Origin: Solibacillus sp. FSL W7-1464
Lineage (GTDB): Bacteria > Bacillota > Bacilli > Bacillales_A > Planococcaceae
Direction of reading: 5' to 3'
Length of the DNA: 64,000 nucleotides
Assembly (NCBI RefSeq): GCF_038004425.1
Contig: NZ_JBBORC010000001.1
Coordinates: 3,671,501-3,735,500 of the forward strand
How positions within the stretch are numbered: position 1 is the stretch's first letter; each line of letters begins with the position of its first letter. This document shows positions 35,829 to 45,715 of the stretch, piece after piece. A program made the position numbers and the translations under genes. The notes beneath the pieces were generated by a model. The model saw only the letters and a list, made by a program, of their open reading frames with translations, searched no databases and was not told where the DNA came from.

Positions 35829-35867
35829 GGAGCAGACATATTAGTCACGACTAATATGTCTCGCTCC
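35829..35867 (+). terminator. strong terminator hairpin
   Basis: GGAGCAGACATATTAGTC pairs with GACTAATATGTCTCGCTCC with one A-C mismatch, followed by TTATTTTTTAT. It probably ends transcripts of the mreB-asnB-VTT group, although it lies 260 bases after the last stop codon. Confidence 0.8.
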
Positions 35868-36220
35868 TTATTTTTTATAACTTTTTGAATTATGTCTTGA
35901 TAAGTTATAAGCATTCAATCTTAATATTAAACTTAAACTGGCGTTCAAGGTATTAGAGCATTATAGTGTCACCTCTAACTAATTAACGCTGCAACTGTAG
36001 GTATTGCAACTCCACCCACAGTAAATTAACGGTTGCAGGTACAACCTAATGTTTAATTTTCAATAGTAAATCAACTGGGGACAAATTTTTCCTATTTCGT
36101 TAATTCATCCGCACTGAACACCTTTATACGAAGTATAGAAACCCCTTCTCCAATACCCAGTGATGTTGAGCGTATATTTAAATAGAAATTAGCACAATTC
36201 CCTATTATAAAATAGATTTA

Positions 36221-36853
36221 TTAAACCTTTTTATACCGATTCAAGAAATCACTTCCACCCATACGTTTTAAAAATTTATGGAATGCTTCCCGCTTTTTAC
36301 CTAGTTCTGAATATTCGATAATAATTTTTTCTACGGTATTGTACAATTCTTCCGGAGTAAGATTCTCCAACATCAATGAACCAACTTCTGCGTCTTTCCC
36401 TTTTGCCTTTCCACCTACATACAAATTGTAATGGTCTCTAATCTTCATAACACCGATGTCGCTTAACATAGGTTCACCACAACCAATTGGACAACCTGTA
36501 TAAGCAACTTTCAAGGTAAATGGAACAGGCTTTCCAGCAATACGACGATTTAATTCTTTTGCAATCGGCATTCCTTCTTCTTCTTCCCCTTTACAGAAAT
36601 TACAAATTCTTAGGCTTTTTACAAAGTTGCCAACTGGATAACAAGCTAATCCTACATTCTGAAATTCTTCTATAATTTCTTCTATCAAATCTTCCGGTAT
36701 TTCTATATAGAGTTGTTGAAATGTAGTTAACTCAAGTTCTTCGTCTGCATTCATATATTGTAATATGGTAATAAGTTGTTTTGAGTTGAGTTTTGCTCCA
36801 AATCCAATTCCTCCATTAATGGCAATCTTAATTTTTTTACCGCTATCTTCCAT
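36221..36853 (-). CDS. nitrite/sulfite reductase-like (ferredoxin-half and siroheme-site) protein
   Basis: 210 aa. The N-terminal part resembles the ferredoxin-like half domain of siroheme reductases (MNADEELELTTFQQLYIEIPE). The cluster cysteines are CNFCKG and TGCPIGCGEP, a spacing compatible with 4Fe-4S/siroheme binding. It is shorter than catalytic subunits of assimilatory enzymes, so a redox role with unknown substrate is the safest call. Relatives often neighbour rhodanese and sulfur genes or copper operons. It lies downstream of copA on the same strand. Confidence 0.75.
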   Translation of the reverse strand: MEDSGKKIKIAINGGIGFGAKLNSKQLITILQYMNADEELELTTFQQLYIEIPEDLIEEIIEEFQNVGLACYPVGNFVKSLRICNFCKGEEEEGMPIAKELNRRIAGKPVPFTLKVAYTGCPIGCGEPMLSDIGVMKIRDHYNLYVGGKAKGKDAEVGSLMLENLTPEELYNTVEKIIIEYSELGKKREAFHKFLKRMGGSDFLNRYKKV

Positions 36854-36918
36854 ATAAATTTACCACCTTCCATAATCATTAATCACAATGATAAAGGTAA
36901 ATAATTGTCAATATTAGA

Positions 36919-36942
36919 CCTGTCACTAAATATAGTGACAGG
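36919..36942 (-). terminator. hairpin after copA
   Basis: CCTGTCACTA pairs with TAGTGACAGG around AATA. It lies 15 bases after the copA stop codon. The following tract on the minus strand is only moderately T-rich, so termination may be partial, allowing read-through to the reductase-like gene. Confidence 0.65.
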
Positions 36943-36956
36943 TGATATTGATTATT

Positions 36957-39374
36957 TTATTTCTGTAATTTAACTCTTTGTAAGCGTAAAGCGTTTAATA
37001 CAACTGACACCGAACTGAATGCCATCGCTGCACCAGCTACCCACGGTGCAAGTAACCCTATTGCAGCAATTGGAATTCCAATCGTATTATAAGCAAATGC
37101 CCAGAATAAGTTTTGTTTAATATTACGCATTGTTTTTCTACTCATTATGATTGCATCCGCAATACTATTTAAATCTCCCCTAATAAGTGTAATATCTGCA
37201 GCTTCCATGGCTACATCCGTACCTGTACCGATGGCCATTCCTATATCGGCTGTTGCAAGTGCAGGTGCGTCATTAATTCCGTCACCAACCATCGCTACCT
37301 TTTTGCCCTGTTCTTTCAGCTTTTTCACTTCTTCAGCTTTCCCCTCAGGGAGCACTTCTGCAATAACTGAATCAACACCTACTTCTTTACCAATTGCTTG
37401 AGCTGTTCGTTCATTATCGCCTGTCATCATAATCACTTTGATACCCATTTCTTGTAATCGATGTATTGCTTCCTGAGAAGTATCTTTAATTGTATCCGCT
37501 ACTGCAACTAGCCCTGCATATTTGCCATTAATTCCGGCTAACATAGCTGTTTTCCCATTGCGTTCTAATTCTTCCATCGCAGGAAGAACAGATTGTATAT
37601 CAATACTGTATTGCTGCATGAGTTTACGAGTGCCAACAATAACTCCTTGACCTGAAACTGTTGCTTGAACACCATAACCCGGAATTGCTTCAAAATATTG
37701 AATATTACCAAGTTCAATGCCTTTACCTTGTATCCCTTGAACAATCGCTTGTGCTAATGGATGCTCTGATTGTTTTTCTGCTGCACCTATTAGTGATAAA
37801 AATTTCTCTTCATCTTGAGCTTCTACTACTAAAACATCTGTTAATACAGGTTTACCATGTGTTACAGTTCCTGTTTTATCCACTACTACTGTGTCAATGC
37901 TTTGTGTTTGCTCTAAATGTTCGCCGCCTTTGAATAAAATACCAAATTCAGCTGCTCGACCTGAGCCTGCCATAATGGAAGTTGGTGTTGCTAAACCAAG
38001 TGCACAAGGACATGCAATCACCAGGATTGCAATTAATACTTCAAGTGCCGGTGTAAATTCACCAGGCTGAACCCATATGAACCATACTAGGAAGGAAAAG
38101 ATAGCAATCCCTACTACAATGGGTACAAAAATACCTGAAATTTGATCCGCCATACGTTGGATAGGGGCTTTTGAGCCTTGTGCATCTTCTACTACTTTAA
38201 TAATCTGGGCTAACGCAGTGTCACGACCAACTTTTGTTGCTGTCATTTTGATAAAACCATTTTTATTAATGGTTGAGCCGTATAATGTATCACCTGACTT
38301 TTTATCTACTGGTAAGCTTTCCCCTGTTAACATGGATTCATCAACAGCAGATGCACCTTCTATTACCTCACCATCAACAGGTATTTTTTCACCCGGCTTT
38401 ACTAAAATAATGTCCCCTATTATTACTTCTTCTAATGGTACTTCTTTTTCAATTCCATCACGTACGACAATAGCTGTTTTTGCTTGAAGACCCATTAATT
38501 TTTTGATTGCTTCTGATGAACGACCTTTTGCCTTTGCTTCAAATAATTTACCCAAAAGAATTAATGTGATTAATACTGCACTTGTTTCAAAGTATAGGTG
38601 TGGTCCATGGTGTGTTCCAGCAGTTACAATAGCTTGGTATACACTATAAAAATAGGCTGCTGAAGTCCCCATAGCGACAAGTACATCCATATTTGCACTG
38701 CCATTTCGAAGTGCTTTATAGGCACCTACATAGAACTGCTTCCCGATAATAAATTGTACGGGTGTTGCTAATATCATTTGAATCCACGGATTCATTAAGA
38801 AATCTGGTACATACAAGAATGATGTAAATGAAAAGTGACCGACCATCGTCCATAATAATGGCAATGATAAAATCGCTGAAAATATAAATTTACGTTGTTG
38901 ATCCTTAATATGCTTTTCTCGGTGATCTACTTGTTCTTTTTCATCTTGCTTTTGGTGCGCACCGTAACCTAGCTTTTCTACCTTTGCAATAATTTCTGAA
39001 ATAGTTACTTCCGAAGGGTTAAATTCAATTGTTGCTTTTTCAAGTGCTAAATTGACGTTAGCAATTGCAACACCTTCCATTTTGTTTAATCCCTTTTCTA
39101 TACGTGTCGCACATGCAGCACAAGTCATTCCAGTAATCTCGAATTCCGTTTTTTGTTTGACGACCCCGTAACCAAGTGCTTCGATTTTCTTTTCAAAATC
39201 AGCTTCATTTAGTTTTGAAGGATCATATTTAATCGATGATTTTTCCAGTGCTAAGTTAACGGTTGCTTGCTCAACACCTTCCATTTTATTTAATCCTTTT
39301 TCAATCCGTGTTGCACATGCAGCACACGTCATTCCGGTAATTTGAATGCTAGCTTCTTTTGATATTGTACTCAC
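36957..39374 (-). CDS. copA: copper-exporting P-type ATPase CopA
   Basis: P1B-1 ATPase of 805 aa. Two N-terminal heavy-metal domains each have [20 protein letters not shown]. The membrane motif is [10 protein letters not shown], with [29 protein letters not shown] and [12 protein letters not shown]. It exports Cu(I). The frame runs to 39443, but GTG 39374 has AGGAGG 10 bases before it and puts the first metal domain where expected. An operator-like palindrome lies immediately upstream. Gene order csoR-copZ-copA is standard for Firmicutes. Confidence 0.95.
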   Translation of the reverse strand: MSTISKEASIQITGMTCAACATRIEKGLNKMEGVEQATVNLALEKSSIKYDPSKLNEADFEKKIEALGYGVVKQKTEFEITGMTCAACATRIEKGLNKMEGVAIANVNLALEKATIEFNPSEVTISEIIAKVEKLGYGAHQKQDEKEQVDHREKHIKDQQRKFIFSAILSLPLLWTMVGHFSFTSFLYVPDFLMNPWIQMILATPVQFIIGKQFYVGAYKALRNGSANMDVLVAMGTSAAYFYSVYQAIVTAGTHHGPHLYFETSAVLITLILLGKLFEAKAKGRSSEAIKKLMGLQAKTAIVVRDGIEKEVPLEEVIIGDIILVKPGEKIPVDGEVIEGASAVDESMLTGESLPVDKKSGDTLYGSTINKNGFIKMTATKVGRDTALAQIIKVVEDAQGSKAPIQRMADQISGIFVPIVVGIAIFSFLVWFIWVQPGEFTPALEVLIAILVIACPCALGLATPTSIMAGSGRAAEFGILFKGGEHLEQTQSIDTVVVDKTGTVTHGKPVLTDVLVVEAQDEEKFLSLIGAAEKQSEHPLAQAIVQGIQGKGIELGNIQYFEAIPGYGVQATVSGQGVIVGTRKLMQQYSIDIQSVLPAMEELERNGKTAMLAGINGKYAGLVAVADTIKDTSQEAIHRLQEMGIKVIMMTGDNERTAQAIGKEVGVDSVIAEVLPEGKAEEVKKLKEQGKKVAMVGDGINDAPALATADIGMAIGTGTDVAMEAADITLIRGDLNSIADAIIMSRKTMRNIKQNLFWAFAYNTIGIPIAAIGLLAPWVAGAAMAFSSVSVVLNALRLQRVKLQK

Positions 39375-39391
39375 GAATTTCTCGCCTCCTA

Positions 39392-39408
39392 ATACCTCAT
39401 GGGGGTAT
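39392..39408 (-). promoter_or_regulatory. CsoR-type operator upstream of copA
   Basis: ATACCTCATGGGGGTAT is an imperfect palindrome of the TACC-n-GGTA type with a G-rich core, like known CsoR sites. It lies just before the copA start and after the copZ hairpin. Confidence 0.65.
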
Positions 39409-39425
39409 ATTTTTTTGAAAATGAG

Positions 39426-39444
39426 AGAGTGCTGTGAAAGCACT
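39426..39444 (-). terminator. hairpin between copZ and copA
   Basis: GAGTGCT pairs with AGCACTC around GTGAA. It starts 2 bases after the copZ stop. It may give copZ a separate short, stable transcript. The T tail is weak. Confidence 0.55.
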
Positions 39445-39445
39445 C

Positions 39446-39652
39446 TTATTTTACATCGTACCCTTGGTCATCAATCGTTTCTTTAATGGTATCAATAGAT
39501 ACTTGCGTTTCATTAAATGAAACTTCCACTTGTGCAACATCTAATTTTACTTTTACTTCGTTAACTCCTTCTAATTGACCAACACTTCCTTCGATAGCCT
39601 TTACACAATGCCCACATGACATTCCCTGTACATTTAATGTTACATTTTGCAT
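39446..39652 (-). CDS. copZ: copper chaperone CopZ
   Basis: Small cytoplasmic heavy-metal domain protein, 68 aa. The MSCGHC motif (residues 11-16) binds Cu(I), and the fold is the ferredoxin-like HMA type. It hands copper to CopA. Ribosome site GGAGAAG precedes the ATG. Directly between csoR and copA. Confidence 0.95.
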   Translation of the reverse strand: MQNVTLNVQGMSCGHCVKAIEGSVGQLEGVNEVKVKLDVAQVEVSFNETQVSIDTIKETIDDQGYDVK

Positions 39653-39698
39653 TTATTATCTTCTCCTTTAAATGAAATTTTATTTATTCAGAACTTAA

Positions 39699-39712
39699 AT
39701 ACCCAGAGGTAT
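39699..39712 (-). promoter_or_regulatory. CsoR-type operator upstream of copZ
   Basis: ATACCCAGAGGTAT is a near-perfect palindrome (ATACC-n4-GGTAT). It lies between csoR and copZ, 47 bases before the copZ start. It matches the other two palindromes of this locus. Confidence 0.65.
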
Positions 39713-39722
39713 TTTTAAGTTT

Positions 39723-40055
39723 TTATTTTTTCATTAACTTTTGAATTGTTACCACTAATTCGTCGAGTACCGCTTCATCACCTTCTGAAAGTCGATCAAC
39801 TACACACCCTTTTAGATGACCTTCTAAAAGAATTTTGGCTACACTATTTAATGCAGATTGTGTGGCAGAGAGTTGTGTAATTACATCATCACAATAAACA
39901 TCTTTGTCTATCATTCCTTTGATTCCTCGAATTTGGCCTTCGATACGATTTAATCGACTTGTTAAATCTTTCTTTACACGTTCCGGGTGATGACTTTTCC
40001 TGCATGCTTCATCAGATCCAGTATGACCTTCCACATCTTTCACTGAGTTTTCCAT
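39723..40055 (-). CDS. csoR: CsoR-family copper-sensing repressor
   Basis: 110-aa all-helical repressor of the CsoR/RcnR family. The Cu(I) ligands are visible as Cys in YCDDVITQ, then His-x3-Cys in EGHLKGCVVD. The conserved RLNRIEGQIRGIKGMI segment is present. Cu(I) binding releases it from DNA. ATG 40055 has AGGAGG 8 bases before it; the ATG at 40061 is too close. It probably controls itself, copZ and copA through the three palindromes. Confidence 0.95.
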   Translation of the reverse strand: MENSVKDVEGHTGSDEACRKSHHPERVKKDLTSRLNRIEGQIRGIKGMIDKDVYCDDVITQLSATQSALNSVAKILLEGHLKGCVVDRLSEGDEAVLDELVVTIQKLMKK

Positions 40056-40089
40056 TATCATAACCTCCTTCCTTTAAAAACAATATAAC

Positions 40090-40106
40090 ATACCCCCATA
40101 CCGTAT
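40090..40106 (-). promoter_or_regulatory. CsoR-type operator upstream of csoR
   Basis: ATACCCCCATACCGTAT, with ATAC and GTAT ends and a C-rich core, lies 35 bases before the csoR start. It is the third such site at this locus and fits autoregulation. Confidence 0.6.
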
Positions 40107-40377
40107 GTAAAGTAGGCAGATAAAACAAAACAAATTCATTACTTTATTAAGTATTAAGCATAGAAATTAACTTACTGCTTTTTAGTCTCAACAATTTAAG
40201 AAATTTTACTCTATTATTGAACATTTTAAACAGGTCTACTTTAAAAAACCCTTAATATTTAAGACTTTCTTTAAAATCTTGCACCTTCTAAAAAAATCCC
40301 CTATTTCTTGTATTTCGGTTATTTTAAAACCCAATTGGGGTAATATAATACGGAATTAATCAAAGGAGGGAAATATA
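40107..40377. other. divergent promoter region of csoR and the Csp-type gene
   Basis: About 270 bases without a gene. Upstream of the Csp-type gene, AACCCAATTGGGGTAA (40328-40343) is a palindrome next to TATAATA (about 40345-40351). It may be a fourth, weaker CsoR-like site overlapping a promoter. Confidence 0.45.
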
Positions 40378-40707
40378 ATGGCACATGAAAAATACCAGTC
40401 TGTAATTGATTCACTTCATGAATGTATGATTGCGTGTAACCATTGTTATGATGCTTGCTTAAAAGAGGAAGATATTAAAATGATGGCAGAATGTATCCGC
40501 CTTGATAGGGAGTGTGCAGATATTTGCGCTTACTTCGAACAAGCGATAGGAAGAGGTACGCCGTTTATTTCACAGTTTGCAGAATTGTGTGCAACAATTT
40601 GTGAAGCATGTGGTAATGAATGCAAAAAACATAATCACGAACATTGCCAGAAGTGCGCTGAGTCTTGTTTTAAATGTGCAGAAGCTTGTAGAAAACTCAT
40701 TGCTTAA
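40378..40707 (+). CDS. four-helix copper-storage protein (Csp/DUF326 type)
   Basis: 109 aa with 16 cysteines, mostly as CxxxC along helices (CMIACNHCYDAC, CADICAYF, CATICEACGNEC, CQKCAESCFKCAEAC). It lacks a signal peptide, so it should be cytosolic, like Csp3. Such four-helix bundles bind many Cu(I) ions inside the bundle. AAAGGAGGG precedes the ATG. It is divergent from csoR. In this island it would act as a copper buffer beside the export systems. Confidence 0.92.
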   Translation: MAHEKYQSVIDSLHECMIACNHCYDACLKEEDIKMMAECIRLDRECADICAYFEQAIGRGTPFISQFAELCATICEACGNECKKHNHEHCQKCAESCFKCAEACRKLIA

Positions 40708-40771
40708 ATTCCCCTATAAAAAAGGAGGGCATTTCCTACAGGATACACTTCCTTTTTAACATGATTAAAAC

Positions 40772-40794
40772 AGCCAACCCTTTAAAGGTTGGCT
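40772..40794 (+). terminator. terminator after the Csp-type gene
   Basis: AGCCAACCC pairs with GGTTGGCT, with an A run before and TTATTTTAATT after. It is very similar to the terminator after the PIN gene (51633-51667). Confidence 0.8.
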
Positions 40795-40883
40795 TATTTT
40801 AATTGTTTATACGCAACTATGCTCTCCGATGGTAAACGTAGTTTGGAAGCTCAACTCTAGCCAAAGGTTTTAACCAATTATAA

Positions 40884-41978
40884 TTATATAACGCTTGAAA
40901 TTAACCCAAAATATAACGAAATGATGCAGAATATTCCCATGAAAAAAGGAACAACTGCTTGCGTTCTTTTCTTGAAACTATAAATGCTTAGCACCATAAA
41001 GATTGTGGCAACAATGAAAAACAATATATTAATTGTGTTAAATCCAAATTGAAAACTCATCGAAGCGTCTATGGTGCCTGAATAAAAATAACTGAAAACA
41101 GGCGATGGCCCACTACTTGCAAGCATAATCTCGATACTATGTGGGGGCTCCTGTTGACCTAAAATTCCAGTTGAAACAAACGTAAAGAATAGGAGGACAC
41201 TTTCAAACTTCAACCATGGTATAGGGTTAATTTGCTCTCGTCGTTTCAACTTATGCCTTATCCAAAATCCATTTATAAAAGCAAAAATTAGTACTGGTAT
41301 AATTGAAAGATGCTTTATTAATAGTGCTTGCCCATATGGTACCATCCATGAGTCTGCATACTCCCTAATATCGATAACCAGTGTCATTAGTAAGAATCCA
41401 GTTCCTGAAATAGTAATAAAACAAACGATTGCTAAAGGGGTAAACCACTTTAGAAATGAGAGCCAATTTTCTTGGCTTTTAGAGCACCAACCAACAACTA
41501 ATAAAATCCCAACCCATATAATAACGGCTAGAAAATGCAAAGAATGAAAAACTAGTCCACTCCATTCAGTTAATGATGCTGCATGACTAGCCCACCCCAA
41601 TGCTAACAGAAAGGCAAGAGTAAATATTAATGAAATACCGGACAGCACTTTGCTCTCTAAAACCGGGAATACTGAAACAAAAAAATAAAAGAAAACTCCA
41701 ATTATGACTGTAATATTCCAGGCCATTCCTACATCAAAGCCTCCTAGAACATTTATCAATGTAGTTCCTAGACCGATATCTTCATAAAGAAAAAGAACGA
41801 TTCTTAATACAGATGCAACCGAGAAAATCACAATCCCTAATATTGATAATTGAATTAACCTTTTAGGGATAACTAACTTAGGTTTGCACTGTTCTGGTAT
41901 AAATTGAATTATAAATGAACCAATAAGTAACGAAAAGCAGAGATACAATAAAGTTTCAGAAATATAAACCAAAATCAC
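40884..41978 (-). CDS. copD: CopD-family copper resistance membrane protein
   Basis: 364-aa protein with about nine membrane helices and the CopD domain in the C-terminal half (FHSLHFLAVIIWVGILLVVGW, ISGTGFLLM, KHLSIIPVLIFAFINGFWIRHKL). CopD is thought to move copper across the membrane together with CopC. Its start overlaps the copC stop by four bases (ATGA), so the two are co-translated, as in other copCD pairs. Confidence 0.88.
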   Translation of the reverse strand: MILVYISETLLYLCFSLLIGSFIIQFIPEQCKPKLVIPKRLIQLSILGIVIFSVASVLRIVLFLYEDIGLGTTLINVLGGFDVGMAWNITVIIGVFFYFFVSVFPVLESKVLSGISLIFTLAFLLALGWASHAASLTEWSGLVFHSLHFLAVIIWVGILLVVGWCSKSQENWLSFLKWFTPLAIVCFITISGTGFLLMTLVIDIREYADSWMVPYGQALLIKHLSIIPVLIFAFINGFWIRHKLKRREQINPIPWLKFESVLLFFTFVSTGILGQQEPPHSIEIMLASSGPSPVFSYFYSGTIDASMSFQFGFNTINILFFIVATIFMVLSIYSFKKRTQAVVPFFMGIFCIISLYFGLISSVI

Positions 41979-42544
41979 TTATTTTGCCCTCTTCCTATAA
42001 TCCAACCAAAGAAACCTCCAGCTATGGTAAATAAAACCACAAGAATTACAACCAGTATGTCATTTGAAGCTAATTTTGTTGAGGATTCTATTGGCAGTTC
42101 TATTTTTTTTTCTTCTATTTCTTCTCCAGGTATATCAGATGGTTCTTCCGTATCTTCAGCTTCTATCTGATTTTGTGAGCCTTCTCGATTTACTGTAAAT
42201 GGATATTCCCCCTGTATTGGGTGGCCATCCACACCAATAATCTTCCACTCCACTGTATATATACCATTGTCTAACGGTGTCATAAATCCCCCTGTCATTC
42301 CATTATTGCTTACTAACACGTTAATACCTATTTCCTCATTTTCCTTATTAATGACTTTTACCGTACCAGATTCAATTTCTGTATTAAATTCTAATTTAAC
42401 TTCATAGATGTCCTCAGTTATTACTTCACCATCAGAAGGCGATGATTTAGTTAAACCAGTATGTGCATAGACACTCGCTGATAATGTAAATATAAAAATT
42501 AGTGTCGAAAAAATTATTCTCTTCAATTCAATTTTTCCTTCCAT
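41975..42544 (-). CDS. copC: CopC-family copper-binding protein
   Basis: 189 aa. After a signal peptide (IIFSTLIFIFTLSASVYA) the mature protein begins HTGLTKSSPSDGE, so His1 is the copper ligand as in CopC. A Gly-rich middle (NNGMTGGFMTPLDNGIY) and VDGHPIQGEYPFTV complete the CopC domain. An acidic linker and a C-terminal membrane anchor follow (VVILVVLFTIAGGFFGWIIG). The start could be ATG 42544 or a TTG six codons later behind GGAAGGA. Operon with copD. Confidence 0.9.
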   Translation of the reverse strand: MEGKIELKRIIFSTLIFIFTLSASVYAHTGLTKSSPSDGEVITEDIYEVKLEFNTEIESGTVKVINKENEEIGINVLVSNNGMTGGFMTPLDNGIYTVEWKIIGVDGHPIQGEYPFTVNREGSQNQIEAEDTEEPSDIPGEEIEEKKIELPIESSTKLASNDILVVILVVLFTIAGGFFGWIIGRGQNK

Positions 42545-42667
42545 TATAAATCTTCAAAATAATATTCTAATTATGTAAAGAGAGTTAAAAAACAAATATA
42601 TAATTATTCGCCACATCTATATAATGATTTATCTTTAAACATCCTCCTTTTAACCTCTTCAATGAAA

Positions 42668-42694
42668 AAGGGCTTTCATATTTCGAAAGCCCTT
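42668..42694 (-). terminator. terminator after cadA
   Basis: AAGGGCTTTC pairs with GAAAGCCCTT around a short loop and has T or A runs on both sides. It is 5 bases after the cadA stop codon. Confidence 0.85.
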
Positions 42695-42698
42695 ATCA

Positions 42699-45098
42699 TT
42701 ATTCTTTCACTCTCATAAGCCGTAAACTATTTAGCGATACCAAAAGTGTGGCCCCCATATCTGAAAGAATGGCAATCCAAAGTGTTAACCAACCTGGGAT
42801 TACTAAAAGTAGTGCAAGGAATTTAATACCTATCGCAAAAGCAATGTTAACCTTGATAATATTTAATGCTTTACGACTTAACTTTACAGTGAATGGTAGT
42901 TTCTTTAAATCATCGCCCATTAAGGCAACATCAGCGGTTTCTAATGCCGTATCGGTGCCAGCACCACCCATGGCAATACCTACTGTAGAAGCTGCTAATG
43001 CTGGTGCATCATTAACGCCGTCTCCTACCATCGCTACATTTCCAAACTGGGATCTTAATTTTTTAATAAAACTTAATTTATCTTCGGGCATTAAGTCTGC
43101 TTGTATTTCAGATACCCCAACATAGTCACCGATTGCGCTTGCAGTCCCTTTATTATCACCCGTAAGCATAATTGTTTTTTGAACACCAAGTTGGTGCAAT
43201 TTATTAATTACCTCTTTGCTCGATTCACGGACTTCATCAGCTACGGCAATTATTGCTAGTATTAATTTTTCAGTTCCAATTACCATTACTGTTTTACCTT
43301 TATTTTGAAGTTCCGTTACATCTTGTTCTAAATTGTGGCTAACATTTACCGAACCCATATCCTTAAATAGCTTTGGACTACCAATATAATATGTTGTTCC
43401 CTCAATAGTGCCCATAACTCCTTTACCTGTAATTGAAGTAAAGTCTTCTACTACAACATTAGAAAAAGAAATTGAATCCTTTTCTGCCTTTTTAACAATT
43501 GCTGTAGCAAGTGGATGTTGAGAACGAGTTTCTAACGCAGTAATTACTGCAAGTAAATCTTTTTCATTTACGTTATTTTCTATGATTTTATAATCTGTTA
43601 CAACGGGAACACCTTTTGTTAAAGTACCTGTTTTATCAAATGCGATTGCTTTTAAAGCGCCCATTTCTTCTAAATAAACGCCACCTTTTATAAGGACACC
43701 CTTCTTCGCCGCATTTCCGATTGCGGAAACAATTGAAATTGGTGTAGAAATTACGAGTGCACAAGGACAACCAACTACTAAAACGGATAATCCTTGATAG
43801 ACCCAAGTTTCCCAACTACCATCAAAGAAAAGAGGTGGTACTACAGCAACTAATCCTGCGATTAGCATAATGATCGGTGTGTAATACTTTGCAAATTTAT
43901 CTACGAATGCCTGGGAAGGTGCTCGTTCAGCTTGTGCTTCCTCAACTAATTCAATAATTTTTGAAATGGTTGTATCTTCAACTAATTTTGTTATTTTAAC
44001 TTCAAGTAACCCTTCTTCATTTAATGTACCTGCAAATACTTCATCATCTAATGTTTTACTGACAGGAACAGATTCACCCGTAATAGCTGCTTGGTTTACA
44101 GAAGAATAACCATTTACCACAACACCATCCATCGCAATTTTTTGGCCAGGTTTTACAATCATAATGTCCCCAACTGTGATTTCATCTACATGGATTAATA
44201 TTTCCTGACCATATCTTCTAACAAGGGCCTCTTTTGGAGCAATATCCATTAATGAACGAATTGATTGTCTTGCTTTATCCATTGAATAGCGCTCAAGTGC
44301 TTCGCTGATTGCAAAGAGGATCACAACAATTGATGCTTCTGCCCATTCTCCAATGAACGCTGCACCAATTACAGCAACTGTCATTAATGTTTTCATATCA
44401 AAATCCAGACGACGCAAGTTTTGGAAACCTACTTTAAAAAGAGAGAAACCTCCTATAACAATCGATGCGATAAACAGTAACGAAGTAATGAGATTATCTT
44501 CCCCATTTACGAACTGTGAAAGATAACCAAAAATAATAAAGAGAACAGCATACAATAAAGTACTGTGCTTTTTGTAAAAGGGTATTTTTACCTCTCTAAT
44601 CTCTGTACTTTCGTTCTTAGTATTTCCCACTTGTCGATCAGGCTTTTCAGGCAACACCTTTAGATTTTCAAAAGCACCTGCTTTTTCTAAATCTTCAATT
44701 GTTGCTTCGCCTACAACACTAATTTTTGAAGCACCAAAGTTCACCTTTGCCTCTTGTACCCCAGGAATTTCTTTTACGTTACGCTCAAACTTCCCTGCAC
44801 AGTTTGCACAAGAGAAGCCTTCCACCCGGTAAACATTCTTTATTTCTTTTGGAGTTATTTGACGTTTTGGCTTTTCTACAGTGACTTTTAAATTTTCAAA
44901 AGCACCAGCTTTTTCTAATTCCTCAATTGTTGCATCACCATATACACTAATTTTAGAGGCACTAAAGTTTACTTTCGCATCTTGTACTCCAGGGATTTCT
45001 TTTACGTTACGCTCAAACTTCCCCGCACAGTTTGCACAAGAGAAACCCTCAACTCTAAATACCTTTTTATCCTCTAATTCTTCGGCTGAATTATTCAA
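42699..45098 (-). CDS. cadA: cadmium/zinc-exporting P-type ATPase CadA
   Basis: P1B-2 ATPase of about 799 aa. Two tandem metal domains share [19 protein letters not shown] and are nearly identical, a recent internal duplication. The membrane motif is [10 protein letters not shown] (Cd/Zn/Pb type). [27 protein letters not shown] and [12 protein letters not shown] follow. I favour TTG 45098, which has GGAAGG 8 bases upstream and overlaps the cadC stop; the ATG at 45125 has no ribosome site. It is coupled to cadC. Confidence 0.93.
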   Translation of the reverse strand: MNNSAEELEDKKVFRVEGFSCANCAGKFERNVKEIPGVQDAKVNFSASKISVYGDATIEELEKAGAFENLKVTVEKPKRQITPKEIKNVYRVEGFSCANCAGKFERNVKEIPGVQEAKVNFGASKISVVGEATIEDLEKAGAFENLKVLPEKPDRQVGNTKNESTEIREVKIPFYKKHSTLLYAVLFIIFGYLSQFVNGEDNLITSLLFIASIVIGGFSLFKVGFQNLRRLDFDMKTLMTVAVIGAAFIGEWAEASIVVILFAISEALERYSMDKARQSIRSLMDIAPKEALVRRYGQEILIHVDEITVGDIMIVKPGQKIAMDGVVVNGYSSVNQAAITGESVPVSKTLDDEVFAGTLNEEGLLEVKITKLVEDTTISKIIELVEEAQAERAPSQAFVDKFAKYYTPIIMLIAGLVAVVPPLFFDGSWETWVYQGLSVLVVGCPCALVISTPISIVSAIGNAAKKGVLIKGGVYLEEMGALKAIAFDKTGTLTKGVPVVTDYKIIENNVNEKDLLAVITALETRSQHPLATAIVKKAEKDSISFSNVVVEDFTSITGKGVMGTIEGTTYYIGSPKLFKDMGSVNVSHNLEQDVTELQNKGKTVMVIGTEKLILAIIAVADEVRESSKEVINKLHQLGVQKTIMLTGDNKGTASAIGDYVGVSEIQADLMPEDKLSFIKKLRSQFGNVAMVGDGVNDAPALAASTVGIAMGGAGTDTALETADVALMGDDLKKLPFTVKLSRKALNIIKVNIAFAIGIKFLALLLVIPGWLTLWIAILSDMGATLLVSLNSLRLMRVKE

Positions 45099-45480
45099 CT
45101 CGAACACCTTCCTTTTGATGGGCAAATGCTACTTCTATGAGTTGCTTAACATGATCGTCATCCAACGAATAATAAACTAATTTCCCTTCTTTACGGTATT
45201 TAGCTATTCCTAGATTTTTAAGTAATCTTAAATGATGTGATGCCGTAGCTGTAGTTGCTCCTACAATATTTGCAACGTCACAGACACACAGTTCATTTTG
45301 TGACAATGCATAAGCAATTTTAATTCTTGTGTCATCCGATAAGGCTTTAAAAATTTTGGCTACTTCTATTGGGTTTTCCGTAGATAATTTTTTTTGAATC
45401 GATACTACATTTTCTTCATTTATACACGTGATTTCACACACATCGTTTGCTTTCTGCAAATTATTCACCCCTTCATTCAA
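45091..45480 (-). CDS. cadC: ArsR/SmtB-family repressor CadC
   Basis: 129-aa winged-helix repressor. The metal-site cysteines are CEITCINEE near the N-terminus and ELCVCD in the recognition region, the Cys4 set of CadC. The DNA-binding helix is [17 protein letters not shown]. Cd, Pb or Zn releases it from DNA. A near-perfect CadC operator overlaps the promoter upstream. The IS21 copy B sits right in that operator. Confidence 0.94.
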   Translation of the reverse strand: MNEGVNNLQKANDVCEITCINEENVVSIQKKLSTENPIEVAKIFKALSDDTRIKIAYALSQNELCVCDVANIVGATTATASHHLRLLKNLGIAKYRKEGKLVYYSLDDDHVKQLIEVAFAHQKEGVRVE

Positions 45481-45505
45481 ATTATTATTTGATTGTATAT
45501 ATACT

Positions 45506-45546
45506 ATGCTATGCTTTTACATCTAAATAGTCAAATGCATATTTGA
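45506..45546 (-). promoter_or_regulatory. cadC promoter and CadC operator (cadO)
   Basis: The palindrome TCAAATGCATATTTGA (45531-45546) matches known cadO sequences. Reading the minus strand, TTGACT (45529-45534) is a good -35, and TAGCAT (45506-45511) lies 17 bases on. The last TGA of the palindrome is the first three bases of IS21 copy B; the original half continues on the far side of the IS at 48171 (CATATTTGAATG). Confidence 0.85.
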
Positions 45547-45715
45547 ATATTGCGATCAAAAAAGACCACTAGTGCGGAACATTAAGCCACTCAATGCGGA
45601 CAATTGAGCCACCGAGTGCGGAAACTTTGAGCCACTTACATATATTCCCTTAAACCTCCTGTATAATGAAGGAGCATGCCACCCAGCATGACACTTCAGA
45701 ACAGGAGGATTTTTT

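Larger units (their letters stand above)
35570..36220. other. 650-base gene-poor region with mobile-element debris
   Basis: No intact gene. It contains an isolated IS110-type end (35611-35662), a hairpin terminator (35829-35867) and a short frame at about 35675-35760 (WTTKLYDYHIQKAKDLKWFE) that looks like coding residue of something lost. The rest is AT-rich and featureless to me. Confidence 0.55.
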
